The notes below the pieces were generated by a model that worked only from the letters and a program-made list of their open reading frames with translations, was not told where the DNA came from and searched no databases. DNA of 64,000 nucleotides from Jeongeupia sp. USM3 (GTDB lineage Bacteria > Pseudomonadota > Gammaproteobacteria > Burkholderiales > Chitinibacteraceae): the NCBI RefSeq assembly GCF_001808185.1, contig NZ_CP017668.1, forward strand, positions 1,302,001 through 1,366,000. Direction: 5' to 3'. A program made the translations under genes and the position numbers. Position 1 is the stretch's first letter; each line of letters starts with the position of its first letter. Positions 8,751-17,600 of this stretch are shown piece after piece.

Positions 8751-9656
8751 ATGGCCATGCCAAAGCTAATCATCGATGAGAGCATGCTCGAACGAATTGT
8801 AGCCAGCTTTACCGGTCTACCAATCACTATGGGGCCTGACGGAAAAATGCTGGCTCCGGGTACTGTTGACCTACTTGACGCCGATCACACCATTTCTCGT
8901 TGGATGCCTAACGACGATCGAACTGGCATGTTCGTGCTTGCCGCCGAAGCATGTCGTGATGTTACGTTTTACTCAGAACGCCTGATTGACTCGAAGACAC
9001 GACGGAGAGCCATGAGGGGCGTCACTGTGCCTGTCTGCAAACTCATGGACGTTACGGCTCTTCTAGTGTCGAGAATGAATGACAAAACAACCCGCGACGC
9101 CCGTGCTCAGTGGCTAAATGCAGATCGAAAGACCTATCACGAGGTAGCTAAGCGCTTAAGGAAAAGTCGTCTGCAGGGTCCCGTTAGGTGGGTTCGCAAC
9201 AAGATTGGTGCACACCTTGATGCTGAGGCTTTTACGGTGGGCACCGAGTACCTCAAGCTGGACGACATCCTAGGGGCCTTTGGAGATTGCGTGGTATTGC
9301 TAACGTTGTCGATGAACTACCCATCAAGCTGGTTCAGCTGGATTCGTGACCTCGGAACATCTCCTGATGGGCAGCAGCACATCGTAGAAACGATGTTCGA
9401 ATATCCACTATGTATTCGCTGGGTCACGGACTTGGACGGACACCCAATTACTTTGAGTAGGGCTGTGTTGGCCGAAGATCCAATGCATGAACTTCAAGCT
9501 CAAATGTTTGAAGCCGCCAACGCATACAACGAATTGGTAAGAGTGACGGGCACACAACTCCCACTCATCACCATGAATCCGATAGTCGATGCTGCAGGCT
9601 CAGCTCAGAAGAAATCGGCAACTAACAACTTCCTTCAAAGTATAAGGATATTCTAG
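8751..9656 (+). CDS. hypothetical protein with HEPN-like RNxxxxH motif
   Basis: 301 residues, with clearly lower GC and different codon use from the core genome, lying next to an IS481-type element. Residues 149-155 read RNKIGAH within WVRNKIGAHLD. This matches the R-(N/D)-X(4-6)-H active-site pattern of HEPN ribonuclease domains found in abortive infection and toxin-antitoxin proteins. A basic helical stretch precedes it (about 115-145) and a hydrophobic helix follows (about 170-185, CVVLLTLSMNY), as expected for a helical HEPN core. No signal peptide is present. The family is not otherwise recognised. The HEPN assignment rests on the motif and context. Confidence 0.6.
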   Translation: MAMPKLIIDESMLERIVASFTGLPITMGPDGKMLAPGTVDLLDADHTISRWMPNDDRTGMFVLAAEACRDVTFYSERLIDSKTRRRAMRGVTVPVCKLMDVTALLVSRMNDKTTRDARAQWLNADRKTYHEVAKRLRKSRLQGPVRWVRNKIGAHLDAEAFTVGTEYLKLDDILGAFGDCVVLLTLSMNYPSSWFSWIRDLGTSPDGQQHIVETMFEYPLCIRWVTDLDGHPITLSRAVLAEDPMHELQAQMFEAANAYNELVRVTGTQLPLITMNPIVDAAGSAQKKSATNNFLQSIRIF

Positions 9657-9951
9657 CTCCCCACAGGCTAGCGCGGCCTAATCATTAGCTTTCGTGGCGA
9701 CGATCGTATCCGAGCTGACAAAACTCCTGACCTGTGCGGCAGGTAACCTGCACATTGCTGCCCCAAACGCTCCTCAAACCAAAGGCAGCTCTGGCCGATT
9801 TGCAGAAGAATAGATGAAGATCAGTTAACCCGTAGCCTGCGCATGAGTGAACCGCGAGGCGGTCACGAATGATCAGAGCGGGTGGTCATGTTGGCTAGAA
9901 TCCACAATCAGTGAAATGATCCTCAGAGCTAAGGCTAGAGCTTCAAATGAA
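9657..9951. other. intergenic stretch, no gene seen
   Basis: The roughly 435 bp between the HEPN-like gene and the MCP gene (9657-10091) are of intermediate GC. They hold no credible reading frame and no tRNA-like fold. The only structure I see is the hairpin at 9952-9977. Confidence 0.5.
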
Positions 9952-9977
9952 ATCGGCCAGCACAAAGGCTGGCCGAT
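9952..9977. terminator. hairpin between the HEPN-like gene and the MCP gene
   Basis: A 10-bp perfect inverted repeat (ATCGGCCAGC / GCTGGCCGAT) with a 6-nt loop lies 3' of the convergent MCP gene. On the minus strand it is followed by TTTCATTTG, a weak T-run, so it may terminate the MCP transcript. Confidence 0.5.
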
Positions 9978-10091
9978 GTATTGCTATTAACAATACGAAA
10001 TCATTGCTACCACTGGCTTACGAACAAATATATTCGTTTTTGCTCCGCATAACGCGTAATGTGCGTTTTTCTTTGCGCCAGCCGGGCGCGA

Positions 10092-11702
10092 TCAGAGCCG
10101 GAAACGGGCGACCGAGTCCTTCAGCTGTGCCGACAGCGCCTCGAGCTCGTGCACGTTGCGGTTGGCCGCGGCGACCGAGTCGGCCGACGATTCGACCATA
10201 TTGGCAATCCGCTCGACATTGCTGGCGACGCTGGCGCTGGCCGTGCTCTGCTCCGCCGTCGCGTTGGCAACATCGCGGATCTTGCCCAGCGTCGCCGCCG
10301 AGCCGGCGCTGATCTCGCGCAGCGCGCCGGCGGCCTGGCCGGCCAGCTCGACGCCGCGCGCCACCTGCGGCCTGACCGACTCCATGCTGTCGACCACCGA
10401 GCCGGTATCGGCCTGGATCGCCTGCGTCATCGCGGCGATCTCGCCGGTCGCCTGCGTGGTCCGCTCGGCCAGCTTGCGCACCTCGTCGGCGACGACGGCA
10501 AAGCCGCGTCCCTGCTCGCCGGCGCGCGCCGCCTCGATCGCCGCGTTCAGCGCCAGCAGGTTGGTCTGGTCGGCAATGTCCTTGATCACCGCGGCGATCC
10601 CGTCGATCTCGCGCGAGCGCTCGACCAGCCCGGCAATCAGCACCGACGCCTCGCCGATCTGCGCCGACACCCGCTGGATTTCGGCCGACGCATCGTTGAC
10701 CAGCGCCTCGCCCTGCCCGGCCAGCTCGGTCGAGCGCGACGAATTGCTCTCGGTCTCGCGGGCGCTCTCGGAAATCTGGTCGACGCTGACCGACATCTGC
10801 TCGATCGCCGCCGCGGTCGCCGCGGTCGCATCGGACGACTGCCGCGCCGCCTGGTTGATCTGCGTCATCTGCCCCGAGAGGCTCGCCGCTGCCTGGCCGA
10901 GGCTGCCGGCCCCCTGCTGGATGCCCTCGATCATCTGCCGCAGGCTGGCCTGCATCGCCGCCACTGCGCCGAGCAGGCTGTCGCGGCTCACCTTGCCGTC
11001 GATCCTGCGGCTCAGGTCGCCGCCGGCGATCGCCTGCGCCACCTCGGCCGCGTAGTCGGGTTCGCCGCCGAGCCGGCCGTAGATGCGCCGCGACATCATC
11101 ACCGCAACGGTGACGACCACCGCCAGCACGACAAGGCCGATGATCAGGAAGGTCAGCGCGTAGTGCCAGTAGGCGCGGTCGATGTCGTCGGTGAACAGGC
11201 CGAATCCGACGATCCAGTCCCAGCCGGCGATCTTGATCACGCCGTTGACCTTGGACACCTCGACATCGCTGCCGGGGCGTTTGGTAACGATGTCGGTGTA
11301 GCCGAAGTCGCCTTTCGACAGCACCTCCAGATACGCCTCGTGCGTGGTCCGGCCGTCGGGCAGCTTGCTGCCCTGACTGACCTTGCCGACCTTGCGCGGA
11401 TCCGGGTGGACCAGCATCCTCGCGTCCATGCTGCGGATGAAGATGTAGTCATCGCCCTGCGCCAGCCCGGACGCAGCCTCGATCGCGCGCGCCTGCGCCT
11501 CGTCCTTCGTCAGTTTGCCGCTCTGCTCGAGCTTCTGGAACGAACGGATCTGGTTGGCCGCCAGATCGAGCAGCAGGCGGATTTCGGCACGGCGCTCCTG
11601 CATCATGCTCGAGCGGATGGTTTGCAGGGCATAGCCCGCGATGATGACAAGGCCGACGACCGCACAGACGACGATCAGCCCCAGACGGGTGGATAGCTTC
11701 AT
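10092..11702 (-). CDS. methyl-accepting chemotaxis protein with single Cache domain
   Basis: 536 residues. TM1 lies at about 7-27 and a periplasmic region at about 28-183 has the sCache_2 pattern (YIFIRSMDARMLVHPDP, GWDWIVGFGLFTDDID). TM2 lies at about 185-207, followed by a HAMP-like linker (RIYGRLGGEPDYAAEVA). The long cytoplasmic coiled coil has the universal hairpin tip AIEAARAGEQGRGFAVVADE. It transmits ligand binding to CheA/CheW. Small organic acids are typical ligands of this Cache class, but the ligand here is unknown. GGAG precedes the start. No che genes are nearby, so it is an orphan receptor. Confidence 0.94.
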   Translation of the reverse strand: MKLSTRLGLIVVCAVVGLVIIAGYALQTIRSSMMQERRAEIRLLLDLAANQIRSFQKLEQSGKLTKDEAQARAIEAASGLAQGDDYIFIRSMDARMLVHPDPRKVGKVSQGSKLPDGRTTHEAYLEVLSKGDFGYTDIVTKRPGSDVEVSKVNGVIKIAGWDWIVGFGLFTDDIDRAYWHYALTFLIIGLVVLAVVVTVAVMMSRRIYGRLGGEPDYAAEVAQAIAGGDLSRRIDGKVSRDSLLGAVAAMQASLRQMIEGIQQGAGSLGQAAASLSGQMTQINQAARQSSDATAATAAAIEQMSVSVDQISESARETESNSSRSTELAGQGEALVNDASAEIQRVSAQIGEASVLIAGLVERSREIDGIAAVIKDIADQTNLLALNAAIEAARAGEQGRGFAVVADEVRKLAERTTQATGEIAAMTQAIQADTGSVVDSMESVRPQVARGVELAGQAAGALREISAGSAATLGKIRDVANATAEQSTASASVASNVERIANMVESSADSVAAANRNVHELEALSAQLKDSVARFRL

Positions 11703-11913
11703 TGGCTTGCTCCAGCGCCTCCCTGACGAGGCGGTTTGACGTGGTATGGCCCGCTCGTGGCGGGCTTCGTGTCACATTAGTATTTTGTAATTTTCTTACT
11801 TACAGATGAATTATATCCAATCCGCATTCCACCGTGGCCCCGGCCGGCTGGAAGCCGGCTGCGGCGCGCTCTATAAAAACACGGCCACCCCGCCATCGAC
11901 ATAAGGAAGAACC

Positions 11914-12261
11914 ATGACCCATCGCGCCAGTTGCCACTGCGGCCGCATTGCCTTCGAGGTCGACGGCGAAATCGGCCCGGTGACCGCCTGCAACTGTTCG
12001 ATCTGCCAGCGCCGCGGCCACCTGCTGTGGTTCGTGCCGCGCGCCAGCGTCCGGCTGCTGACGCCGGAAGCGGACATGAGCACGTACACCTTCAACAAAC
12101 ACGTGATCCAGCACCGCTTCTGCCCGACCTGCGGCTGCGGCCCGTTCGGCGAGGGTGTCGATCCGGCCGGCAACCCGATCGCCGCGGTCAACGTCCGCTG
12201 CATCGAAGGCATCGAGATCGGCGAGCTGCAGATCCGGCAGTACGACGGCCGCAGCAAGTAG
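11914..12261 (+). CDS. GFA family protein (glutathione-dependent formaldehyde-activating fold)
   Basis: 115 residues. It has the zinc-binding cysteine pattern of the GFA/CENP-V family: SCHCGRIAF, CNCSICQRRG and FCPTCGCGPFG. AAGGA lies before the start. Members include formaldehyde-glutathione condensing enzymes, but most are of unknown function and this short form cannot be assigned a substrate. It is a single gene. Confidence 0.9.
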   Translation: MTHRASCHCGRIAFEVDGEIGPVTACNCSICQRRGHLLWFVPRASVRLLTPEADMSTYTFNKHVIQHRFCPTCGCGPFGEGVDPAGNPIAAVNVRCIEGIEIGELQIRQYDGRSK

Positions 12262-12479
12262 GCACCGGCCACCGGCGGCGGCGTGCCAGCGCCATCCCCG
12301 CCCAGGCACCGCGCACCCTGCGCACGGGCGCGGCGTGCGGCCAGCCTTACGCATGTCAGCTGGTGAATTTGTCACGCCGGCGGGATGACGGCGGGAAACC
12401 CGCAGCACGGCACTGGCTGGCGGCACTACAATCGGGACATTGCCGGCGCCGCCCGGCCACGGCTCCCGGAGCTTGCTGC

Positions 12480-13190
12480 ATGCTGCAAACGATCACCACC
12501 TTCCTCGGCAACATCCTGCTGGTTGTCGCCGCGCTGATGCCCATCCTCAACCCGCCGGGGCACGCGCCGATCTTCCTGTCGATGACGACGGCGTACAACG
12601 AGCAGGAAAAAGCCATCCTCGCCCGCCGCGTCGGCATCTACAGCTTCTTCCTGATTCTGGTGAGCATGTTCACCGGCAGCTACGTGCTGGATTTCTTCGA
12701 AGTCTCGCTGCCGATCATCCGTGTCGCCGGCGGCCTGCTCGTCGCCGCGGCCGGCTGGAAGCTGCTGTCCGAAGAAGGCAAAAGCAGCAACCGCAAGCTC
12801 GAGGAGCAGGCCGAAGCGCTCGAACACAGCACCGAGGAACTGCGCTCGCGCGCCTTCTACCCGCTCACCTTCCCGATCACCGTCGGCCCCGGCACCATCA
12901 CCGTCGCCATCACCCTCGGCGCCGGCCTCAAGGGCCCGGGCCTCCTGCACCGGCTGGACATGCCGATCGCCAGCATCATCGCCACCGCGCTGGTCGCCTA
13001 CTCGCTGTACTTCTGCTACCGCTACGCCGAGCGCATCATGCGGCTACTGGGCAGCACCGGCACCATCGTCTTCCTGCGGCTCTCGGCCTTCATCCTGTTC
13101 TGCCTCGGCGTGCAGATCGTCTGGGACGGCGCCAGTGCGCTGCTGGCGGATTTCGTTGCGCACTCGGCACCGGCGTTGCTGAAGCGATAG
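12480..13190 (+). CDS. MarC family integral membrane protein
   Basis: 236 residues from ATG 12480 (MLQTITTFLGNILLVVAALM). In-frame sequence further upstream has no family similarity. About six membrane segments are visible, with the MarC signatures LMPILNPPGHAPIFL near the start and PLTFPITVGPGTITVAITLG in the middle. A charged cytoplasmic loop (about 100-125) separates the two halves. The family is related to neutral amino-acid exporters, but its substrate is unsettled. No mar genes are nearby. Confidence 0.9.
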   Translation: MLQTITTFLGNILLVVAALMPILNPPGHAPIFLSMTTAYNEQEKAILARRVGIYSFFLILVSMFTGSYVLDFFEVSLPIIRVAGGLLVAAAGWKLLSEEGKSSNRKLEEQAEALEHSTEELRSRAFYPLTFPITVGPGTITVAITLGAGLKGPGLLHRLDMPIASIIATALVAYSLYFCYRYAERIMRLLGSTGTIVFLRLSAFILFCLGVQIVWDGASALLADFVAHSAPALLKR

Positions 13191-13257
13191 CAAGTCCACT
13201 GGGTGAACACAGCGATTGTGCAACACCATGATGCGGCAGGCCGGTACTTCACCGGCT

Positions 13258-13638
13258 TCAGCGGGCTGAGGAATCCGGTCGGGTCACCGCTGCAGTCACC
13301 ACTTTCAGCCGTCGGAGCGAGGAAAGGTGCCACAGCACATTCCTCATTGCGATCAAACCCGGCACTGCAATGACGATACTTCCGACCGGATTGCCACCGG
13401 CAAGTGACCGTACCGAAAACAGCACGATTCCAGCGCAAAGTACGGCGTTGCTCACCAAGCCAGCCAGGGCGACAGGATGGCTTGCCTGAAGAGACCGGGT
13501 GGAGAGGATCGTGGACAGCGCAGCCGCAAAGCCGACGGCGGCAAACAAGTAGCCTGGCGCAGCGAAGAAGCCGAACAGCAGCTCGGCGACAAAAACAGCC
13601 AGCCAAAACAATGCAAAGACAATATTGGTAATCAGCAT
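13258..13638 (-). CDS. small hypothetical membrane protein
   Basis: 126 residues with about four hydrophobic segments (4-24, 30-48, 58-77, 84-100) and a positively charged tail. No motif is recognised. It is oriented with the next membrane gene (13719-14246) across an 80-bp gap, so the two may be co-transcribed. Confidence 0.6.
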   Translation of the reverse strand: MLITNIVFALFWLAVFVAELLFGFFAAPGYLFAAVGFAAALSTILSTRSLQASHPVALAGLVSNAVLCAGIVLFSVRSLAGGNPVGSIVIAVPGLIAMRNVLWHLSSLRRLKVVTAAVTRPDSSAR

Positions 13639-13718
13639 GCGAACCTGCGTGTGGTTTACTCGGAATTATGTTTGCGGCACAGGCGTGGATCATGACCGCA
13701 AGAGCCACTGGCAGCGTA

Positions 13719-14246
13719 CTACTGCAAGACTGGAAGATCGGAGTCCGGATTCGACTCCCTGATGAAATCAATGACCGCGACAAACAGCGGCGAATGGCTT
13801 TTCCTGTTCACGGGCGTAATCCGGTAGTCCAACAATGTCACCCCTGCAGGCGGCCGATCCGGCTGGTGGGAACGGACGACGACAAGCAGCGAGTCCACCA
13901 GCGCCTCCGTCGAGCGCGAGGCTGACCATATGGAAACACGCTGGACATCGGCAACATCGACTTCCTTCCAGCGATGGCAGGTCGAATAATTGGCATAAAC
14001 CAGTTTCTTCCGCCCCCGATCCAGCCAGACTCGCTGAACACCAATACCGGCAGCGATCACGAAACTCATGAAAAAGAAACAAAAATTGAAAAGAATAATG
14101 CCGGGCAGATCCTGATAAAACCCGCCATACGGATCATAATAAACATCCCAGGACATCCACACGCAAACGCCGAGCAGCATCAGCTGCATCAGGAATACAA
14201 GACGCCAGCCTGTTGTGAAACGCTGAACCTGCAAATCTGAACCCAT
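13719..14246 (-). CDS. hypothetical membrane protein, PH-like
   Basis: 175 residues. Two membrane helices (about 13-33 and 46-68) are followed by a soluble part containing RGRKKLVYANYSTCHRWKEV, a beta-rich pattern of the kind seen in bacterial PH-like membrane proteins. The composition is less GC-rich than the core. The function is unknown. Confidence 0.65.
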   Translation of the reverse strand: MGSDLQVQRFTTGWRLVFLMQLMLLGVCVWMSWDVYYDPYGGFYQDLPGIILFNFCFFFMSFVIAAGIGVQRVWLDRGRKKLVYANYSTCHRWKEVDVADVQRVSIWSASRSTEALVDSLLVVVRSHQPDRPPAGVTLLDYRITPVNRKSHSPLFVAVIDFIRESNPDSDLPVLQ

Positions 14247-14475
14247 CAGAAATAAATCCTGCTATCCATACACCAGCACGTAGATTGGACCGAATAAAAT
14301 GAAGTCCAACGTTGACACTCACCCCGCCCTACTTGAAAAATATGGCAGGTCAGTCTGTCTTGACGTGCAGTCAGCCAGTTTGGCCTAAAATAAGCACCGC
14401 CTTTCAAACGAGCCCGTCGAGAGCGCATGATTCAACGCCCCATAAAGTGATGGATTGAGCGTTGGGCCTCATTTC
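14247..14475. other. intergenic stretch, no gene seen
   Basis: The gap 14247-14557 between two minus-strand genes contains AT-rich sequence without a convincing frame. It ends in the two hairpins annotated at 14476-14521. Confidence 0.5.
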
Positions 14476-14521
14476 ATTCAGCCCAACCTACGGGCTGAAT
14501 TTACCCGCCTGCGGGTCTTTT
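14476..14521 (+). terminator. double hairpin with T-run
   Basis: Hairpin 1 is ATTCAGCCC / GGGCTGAAT with a 7-nt loop (14476-14500). Hairpin 2 is ACCCGC / GCGGGT with a 2-nt loop (14503-14516), followed by CTTTT. The T-run is on the plus strand, although the flanking genes are on the minus strand. Confidence 0.5.
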
Positions 14522-14557
14522 CGCACAGATACGGTGGAATGATAGGGAGGGGTCGCG

Positions 14558-15379
14558 TCACACCAGTTGTGCTTTCAGGTAATTGATGAACGAAGTACAC
14601 GACAACAGAAAATAGCGCGCGTCCGATTGCGTGAGATTCGGTTCATCGAGCATGGCATGACGGATACCGCCTTCGTCGCTTGTATAACCATAGAGCTTGA
14701 CGAAACCGTCCTTCAATGCTGGATGTAACGCCCCGCGTTTCTCGATTGCTTTGAGAGCATCGGCCAGCGTTGCCTTCGGGCTCTCGGCAACAATCCTAGC
14801 CATACTCTCAACTGCAGAAATAGACTCTTTGATCGAATTTCTGTAATCGGGTCTTTCGCGATCAGCATACAACTCGAACCCTCTCTGGAGATGTGCCGTG
14901 GTTCCGGCAAATCGTGAATCCAAGAGGGCGTCGTTCAACATCGCGAGTTCTTGGGCGTCTGTGATGTCAGACAAATGACCCGAAACAAAGCGATAGGCGG
15001 ATAGTTCTCGTTCAAGTATGCCGTTCACAAAATCGATCAGACGTGAATTTGAATGTTCGTAAAATTTGAGGATGAATTCAAGAAAGTCATATGCTTCGAA
15101 CCACTCACATTCAAAGAAATACTTGCGAAGCGCCGCCAGTACCCGCTGCTTGCTATCAGGCCGCGAGTCCAGCGGCTTTTTAAAGTGATTGAACCAGAGC
15201 GCCCTGCTCAGTGGCTCCATTCCAGGGACACCGTACTGTTTCCAAAGAAATCCCGTCGTTGACCAGAGTGCAACGTCTAGGGCATTCCAAATCGAATTGC
15301 GAAGGTCGCTGTTCATAGAATCAGCTTGGATGATTTCCGAAACTGGCTTCAGACCTTTTCGCTGGCTAAATGACTGCAT
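14558..15379 (-). CDS. AbiJ-NTD4-type abortive infection protein
   Basis: 273 residues, AT-richer than its neighbours. The N-terminus FSQRKGLKPVSEIIQADSM followed by DLRNSIWNAL is the signature of the AbiJ N-terminal domain 4 family. The C-terminal half (DYRNSIKESISAVESMAR, then LYGYTSDEGGIRHAM) is the helical part seen in AbiJ-like and HEPN-related phage-resistance proteins. Such proteins act alone in the cytoplasm and stop growth of infected cells; the molecular target is poorly known. The flanking composition and isolated position suggest horizontal acquisition. Confidence 0.82.
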   Translation of the reverse strand: MQSFSQRKGLKPVSEIIQADSMNSDLRNSIWNALDVALWSTTGFLWKQYGVPGMEPLSRALWFNHFKKPLDSRPDSKQRVLAALRKYFFECEWFEAYDFLEFILKFYEHSNSRLIDFVNGILERELSAYRFVSGHLSDITDAQELAMLNDALLDSRFAGTTAHLQRGFELYADRERPDYRNSIKESISAVESMARIVAESPKATLADALKAIEKRGALHPALKDGFVKLYGYTSDEGGIRHAMLDEPNLTQSDARYFLLSCTSFINYLKAQLV

Positions 15380-15571
15380 CTTGGAAGATACCTAACGTGG
15401 TGTATGCACCATGGCGCATAACACGACAAATGAAAATATATTCGACATATCCGATAACACCTGCAACACGCCACATTCTTTCATAAATTCAACAATTTAC
15501 TGCCTAAAAGTGTACACGTAGTGGCCTCCGTGGAGCACGACTTACAACTATCAGTCAGACAGAAAAATACA

Positions 15572-15599
15572 AAAAAGCCCACCGTTCGGTGGGCTTTTT
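15572..15599 (-). terminator. terminator of dsbC (bidirectional)
   Basis: A 12-bp stem AAAAAGCCCACC / GGTGGGCTTTTT with a GTTC loop. T-runs lie on both strands. It sits 18 bp after the dsbC stop. Confidence 0.88.
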
Positions 15600-15616
15600 C
15601 GCCACAGCAGTTGCGA

Positions 15617-16351
15617 TTACTTGCCGTCGAGCAGCTGTTCGATCTGTTGGCGCGGAATCGCGCCGGAGACGATGCGGCCGTTGCCGAAGATCAGCGCCGG
15701 CGTGCCGGTGATGCCGAGCGATTCGCCCAGCGCCAGGTTCTTCTCGATCGGGTTGGCGCAATCGGCCTTGCCTTCCGGCAGCTTGCCGTTGTTCATGAAG
15801 TTGCTCCATGCGGCCGCCTTGTCGTCGGCACACCACATCAGCTTCGACTTGCGCTCGGCGTCCGGGTGGATGTTGAGCGGGAACAGGAAGGTGTAGATGG
15901 TGACATTGTCGACACCCTTCAGGCTTTCCTGCTCGAGCCGCTTGCAGAACGGGCAGTCCGGGTCGGAGAACACCGCCAGCTTGCGCGCGCCGTTGCCGCG
16001 CACTTCCTTGATCGCCTGATCCAGCGGCAGCTTGCTGAAGTCGGTCTTCATCAGTTCGGCCATGCGGCGCTCGGTGACGCTTTCCTTCTTGGCCACGTCA
16101 ACCATGTCGCCGACGATGACGAAGTTGGCCTTGGCGTCGGTGTAGACGATCTGGCGGTTGGCGATCACCACTTCGTACACGCCCTTGATCGGGCTCGGGT
16201 TCACCGCGGTGATCTCGCGCCCCTGCAGCGTCGGCGCCAGCTTGTCGCGGATCTGCTTCACGTCGGTTTTGCTGTCGGCCTGTGCCGAGCACGCGGTCAG
16301 GGCGACCATGCCGATGACGGCCAGACTCTTGGTGATGCGGGTCAACTTCAT
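15617..16351 (-). CDS. dsbC: thiol:disulfide interchange protein DsbC
   Basis: 244 residues with AAAGGA before the ATG. The signal sequence (MKLTRITKSLAVIGMVALTA) contains a Cys at the position of a possible lipobox (LTAC). The N-terminal dimerisation domain covers about 25-95. The thioredoxin-like domain has the active-site motif CPFC in FSDPDCPFCKRL, the second Cys pair (MWCADD, KADCAN) and the cis-Pro loop TGTPALIF. It isomerises wrong disulfides in the periplasm. It sits just downstream of the UbiH-type hydroxylase (20 bp), so the two may share a transcript. Confidence 0.95.
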   Translation of the reverse strand: MKLTRITKSLAVIGMVALTACSAQADSKTDVKQIRDKLAPTLQGREITAVNPSPIKGVYEVVIANRQIVYTDAKANFVIVGDMVDVAKKESVTERRMAELMKTDFSKLPLDQAIKEVRGNGARKLAVFSDPDCPFCKRLEQESLKGVDNVTIYTFLFPLNIHPDAERKSKLMWCADDKAAAWSNFMNNGKLPEGKADCANPIEKNLALGESLGITGTPALIFGNGRIVSGAIPRQQIEQLLDGK

Positions 16352-16370
16352 GCGGTTTCCTTTGTAGCGT

Positions 16371-17543
16371 TCACGCGTCCATCGCGTGGCGTATCAACTG
16401 CTGCTTGATCCAGGGAAGCGAATCGGTCAGGCCCAGCCCGGCGTTTCGCAGCGTTTTCAAAATCGGGTTGCGGTTGTTGAACAGCTTCTGCAGGCCGTCG
16501 CACGCGCCCTGCATCAGGTAAATCGCTTCGCGCCGCGCCAGCTCGTAACGGCGCAGGTTGAGCCGGTCACCGAGCAGTCGCGTCTCGGTGGCCGCCAGCA
16601 GCTTCGCCAGCTCGGCCACGTCGCCGAAACCGAGGTTGACCCCCTGCCCGGCCAGCGGATGCACCGTGTGCGCGGCGTCGCCGACCAGCGCCACGCCTTC
16701 GCGCACGAGTTCGCGCACATGCGTCAGCCGCAGCGGGAATGCCGCCGCCGGCGTGATGCAGCGCAGCTCGCCCAGCGCCCGACCACCGGCCGCGGCCACC
16801 CTGGCGTCGAGTTCGGCTGCCGGCAGCGCCAGAAGTTCATCCTTGCGCGCCTCGACGCACGACCAGACGATCGAGATGCGCTTGCCGGCCAGCGGCAGCC
16901 AGGCGAGGATGCCGTCGTCGAAGAACCATTGCCGTGCGACGCCATAGTGCGGCCGCTCGGTCTCGAAATTGGCGACGACGCCCCACTGTTCGTACGCGCG
17001 TGCGGTGCTGTCGATCCCGGCGCTGCGGCGCAGCCACGAGCTGGCGCCGTCGGCACCGACCGCGAGCCGGGCGCGCAGCACGCGGCCATCGGCGAGCGAG
17101 ACGGTAACACCGTCGGCGTCGTGGGCAAACGCGGTCGGCTCGGCCGGCGCCAGAACGCCGACATTCGGCGCCGCCAGCGCGGTCTGCCACAGCGCGGCCT
17201 GCAGATTGCCGCTTTCGAGGATCGTCGTCAGCGCGTCGATGCCGGCATCGAGTGCATCGAACTTCAGCCCGCTGCGGCCGTCGTCGCCGGTGATCCGCAT
17301 CTGCGAAACCGGCTGGATTCGGTCGATGTCGAGCCGTTGCCACGCGCCGATCTCGCGCAGCAGCTTCTCGCTGGCGCGGCTGATCGCGTAGACACGGTTG
17401 TCCCACTGCGCGCTCGGCGCCTCGGTCTGCGGCGTACGGCCTTCGAGCAGCAGCACCGAATGCCCGCCCGGCGCCAGTGCCGCGGCCAGTGCGGTTCCGA
17501 CAAGGCCACCGCCGATGATCAGGATATCTGCGTCGTAATGCAT
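16371..17543 (-). CDS. UbiH/UbiF/COQ6 family FAD-dependent hydroxylase
   Basis: 390 residues from ATG 17543 (MHYDADILIIGGGLVG). The upstream in-frame ATG at 17588 would run into comEC and lacks family similarity. The dinucleotide-binding GGGLVG lies at the N-terminus, the DG motif at GADGASSWLRR and the FAD-binding GDAAHTVHPLAGQG near residue 280. It is predicted to be a ubiquinone-biosynthesis ring hydroxylase. Which ring position (UbiH, UbiF, UbiI or UbiM) cannot be decided by eye. It is divergent from comEC with 57 bp between starts. Confidence 0.9.
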   Translation of the reverse strand: MHYDADILIIGGGLVGTALAAALAPGGHSVLLLEGRTPQTEAPSAQWDNRVYAISRASEKLLREIGAWQRLDIDRIQPVSQMRITGDDGRSGLKFDALDAGIDALTTILESGNLQAALWQTALAAPNVGVLAPAEPTAFAHDADGVTVSLADGRVLRARLAVGADGASSWLRRSAGIDSTARAYEQWGVVANFETERPHYGVARQWFFDDGILAWLPLAGKRISIVWSCVEARKDELLALPAAELDARVAAAGGRALGELRCITPAAAFPLRLTHVRELVREGVALVGDAAHTVHPLAGQGVNLGFGDVAELAKLLAATETRLLGDRLNLRRYELARREAIYLMQGACDGLQKLFNNRNPILKTLRNAGLGLTDSLPWIKQQLIRHAMDA

Positions 17544-17600
17544 GGCGCAGAGTGTAGCAGGCCGGTTTGCCCGAATGAAATGCCGCATCTACGCTGATGC

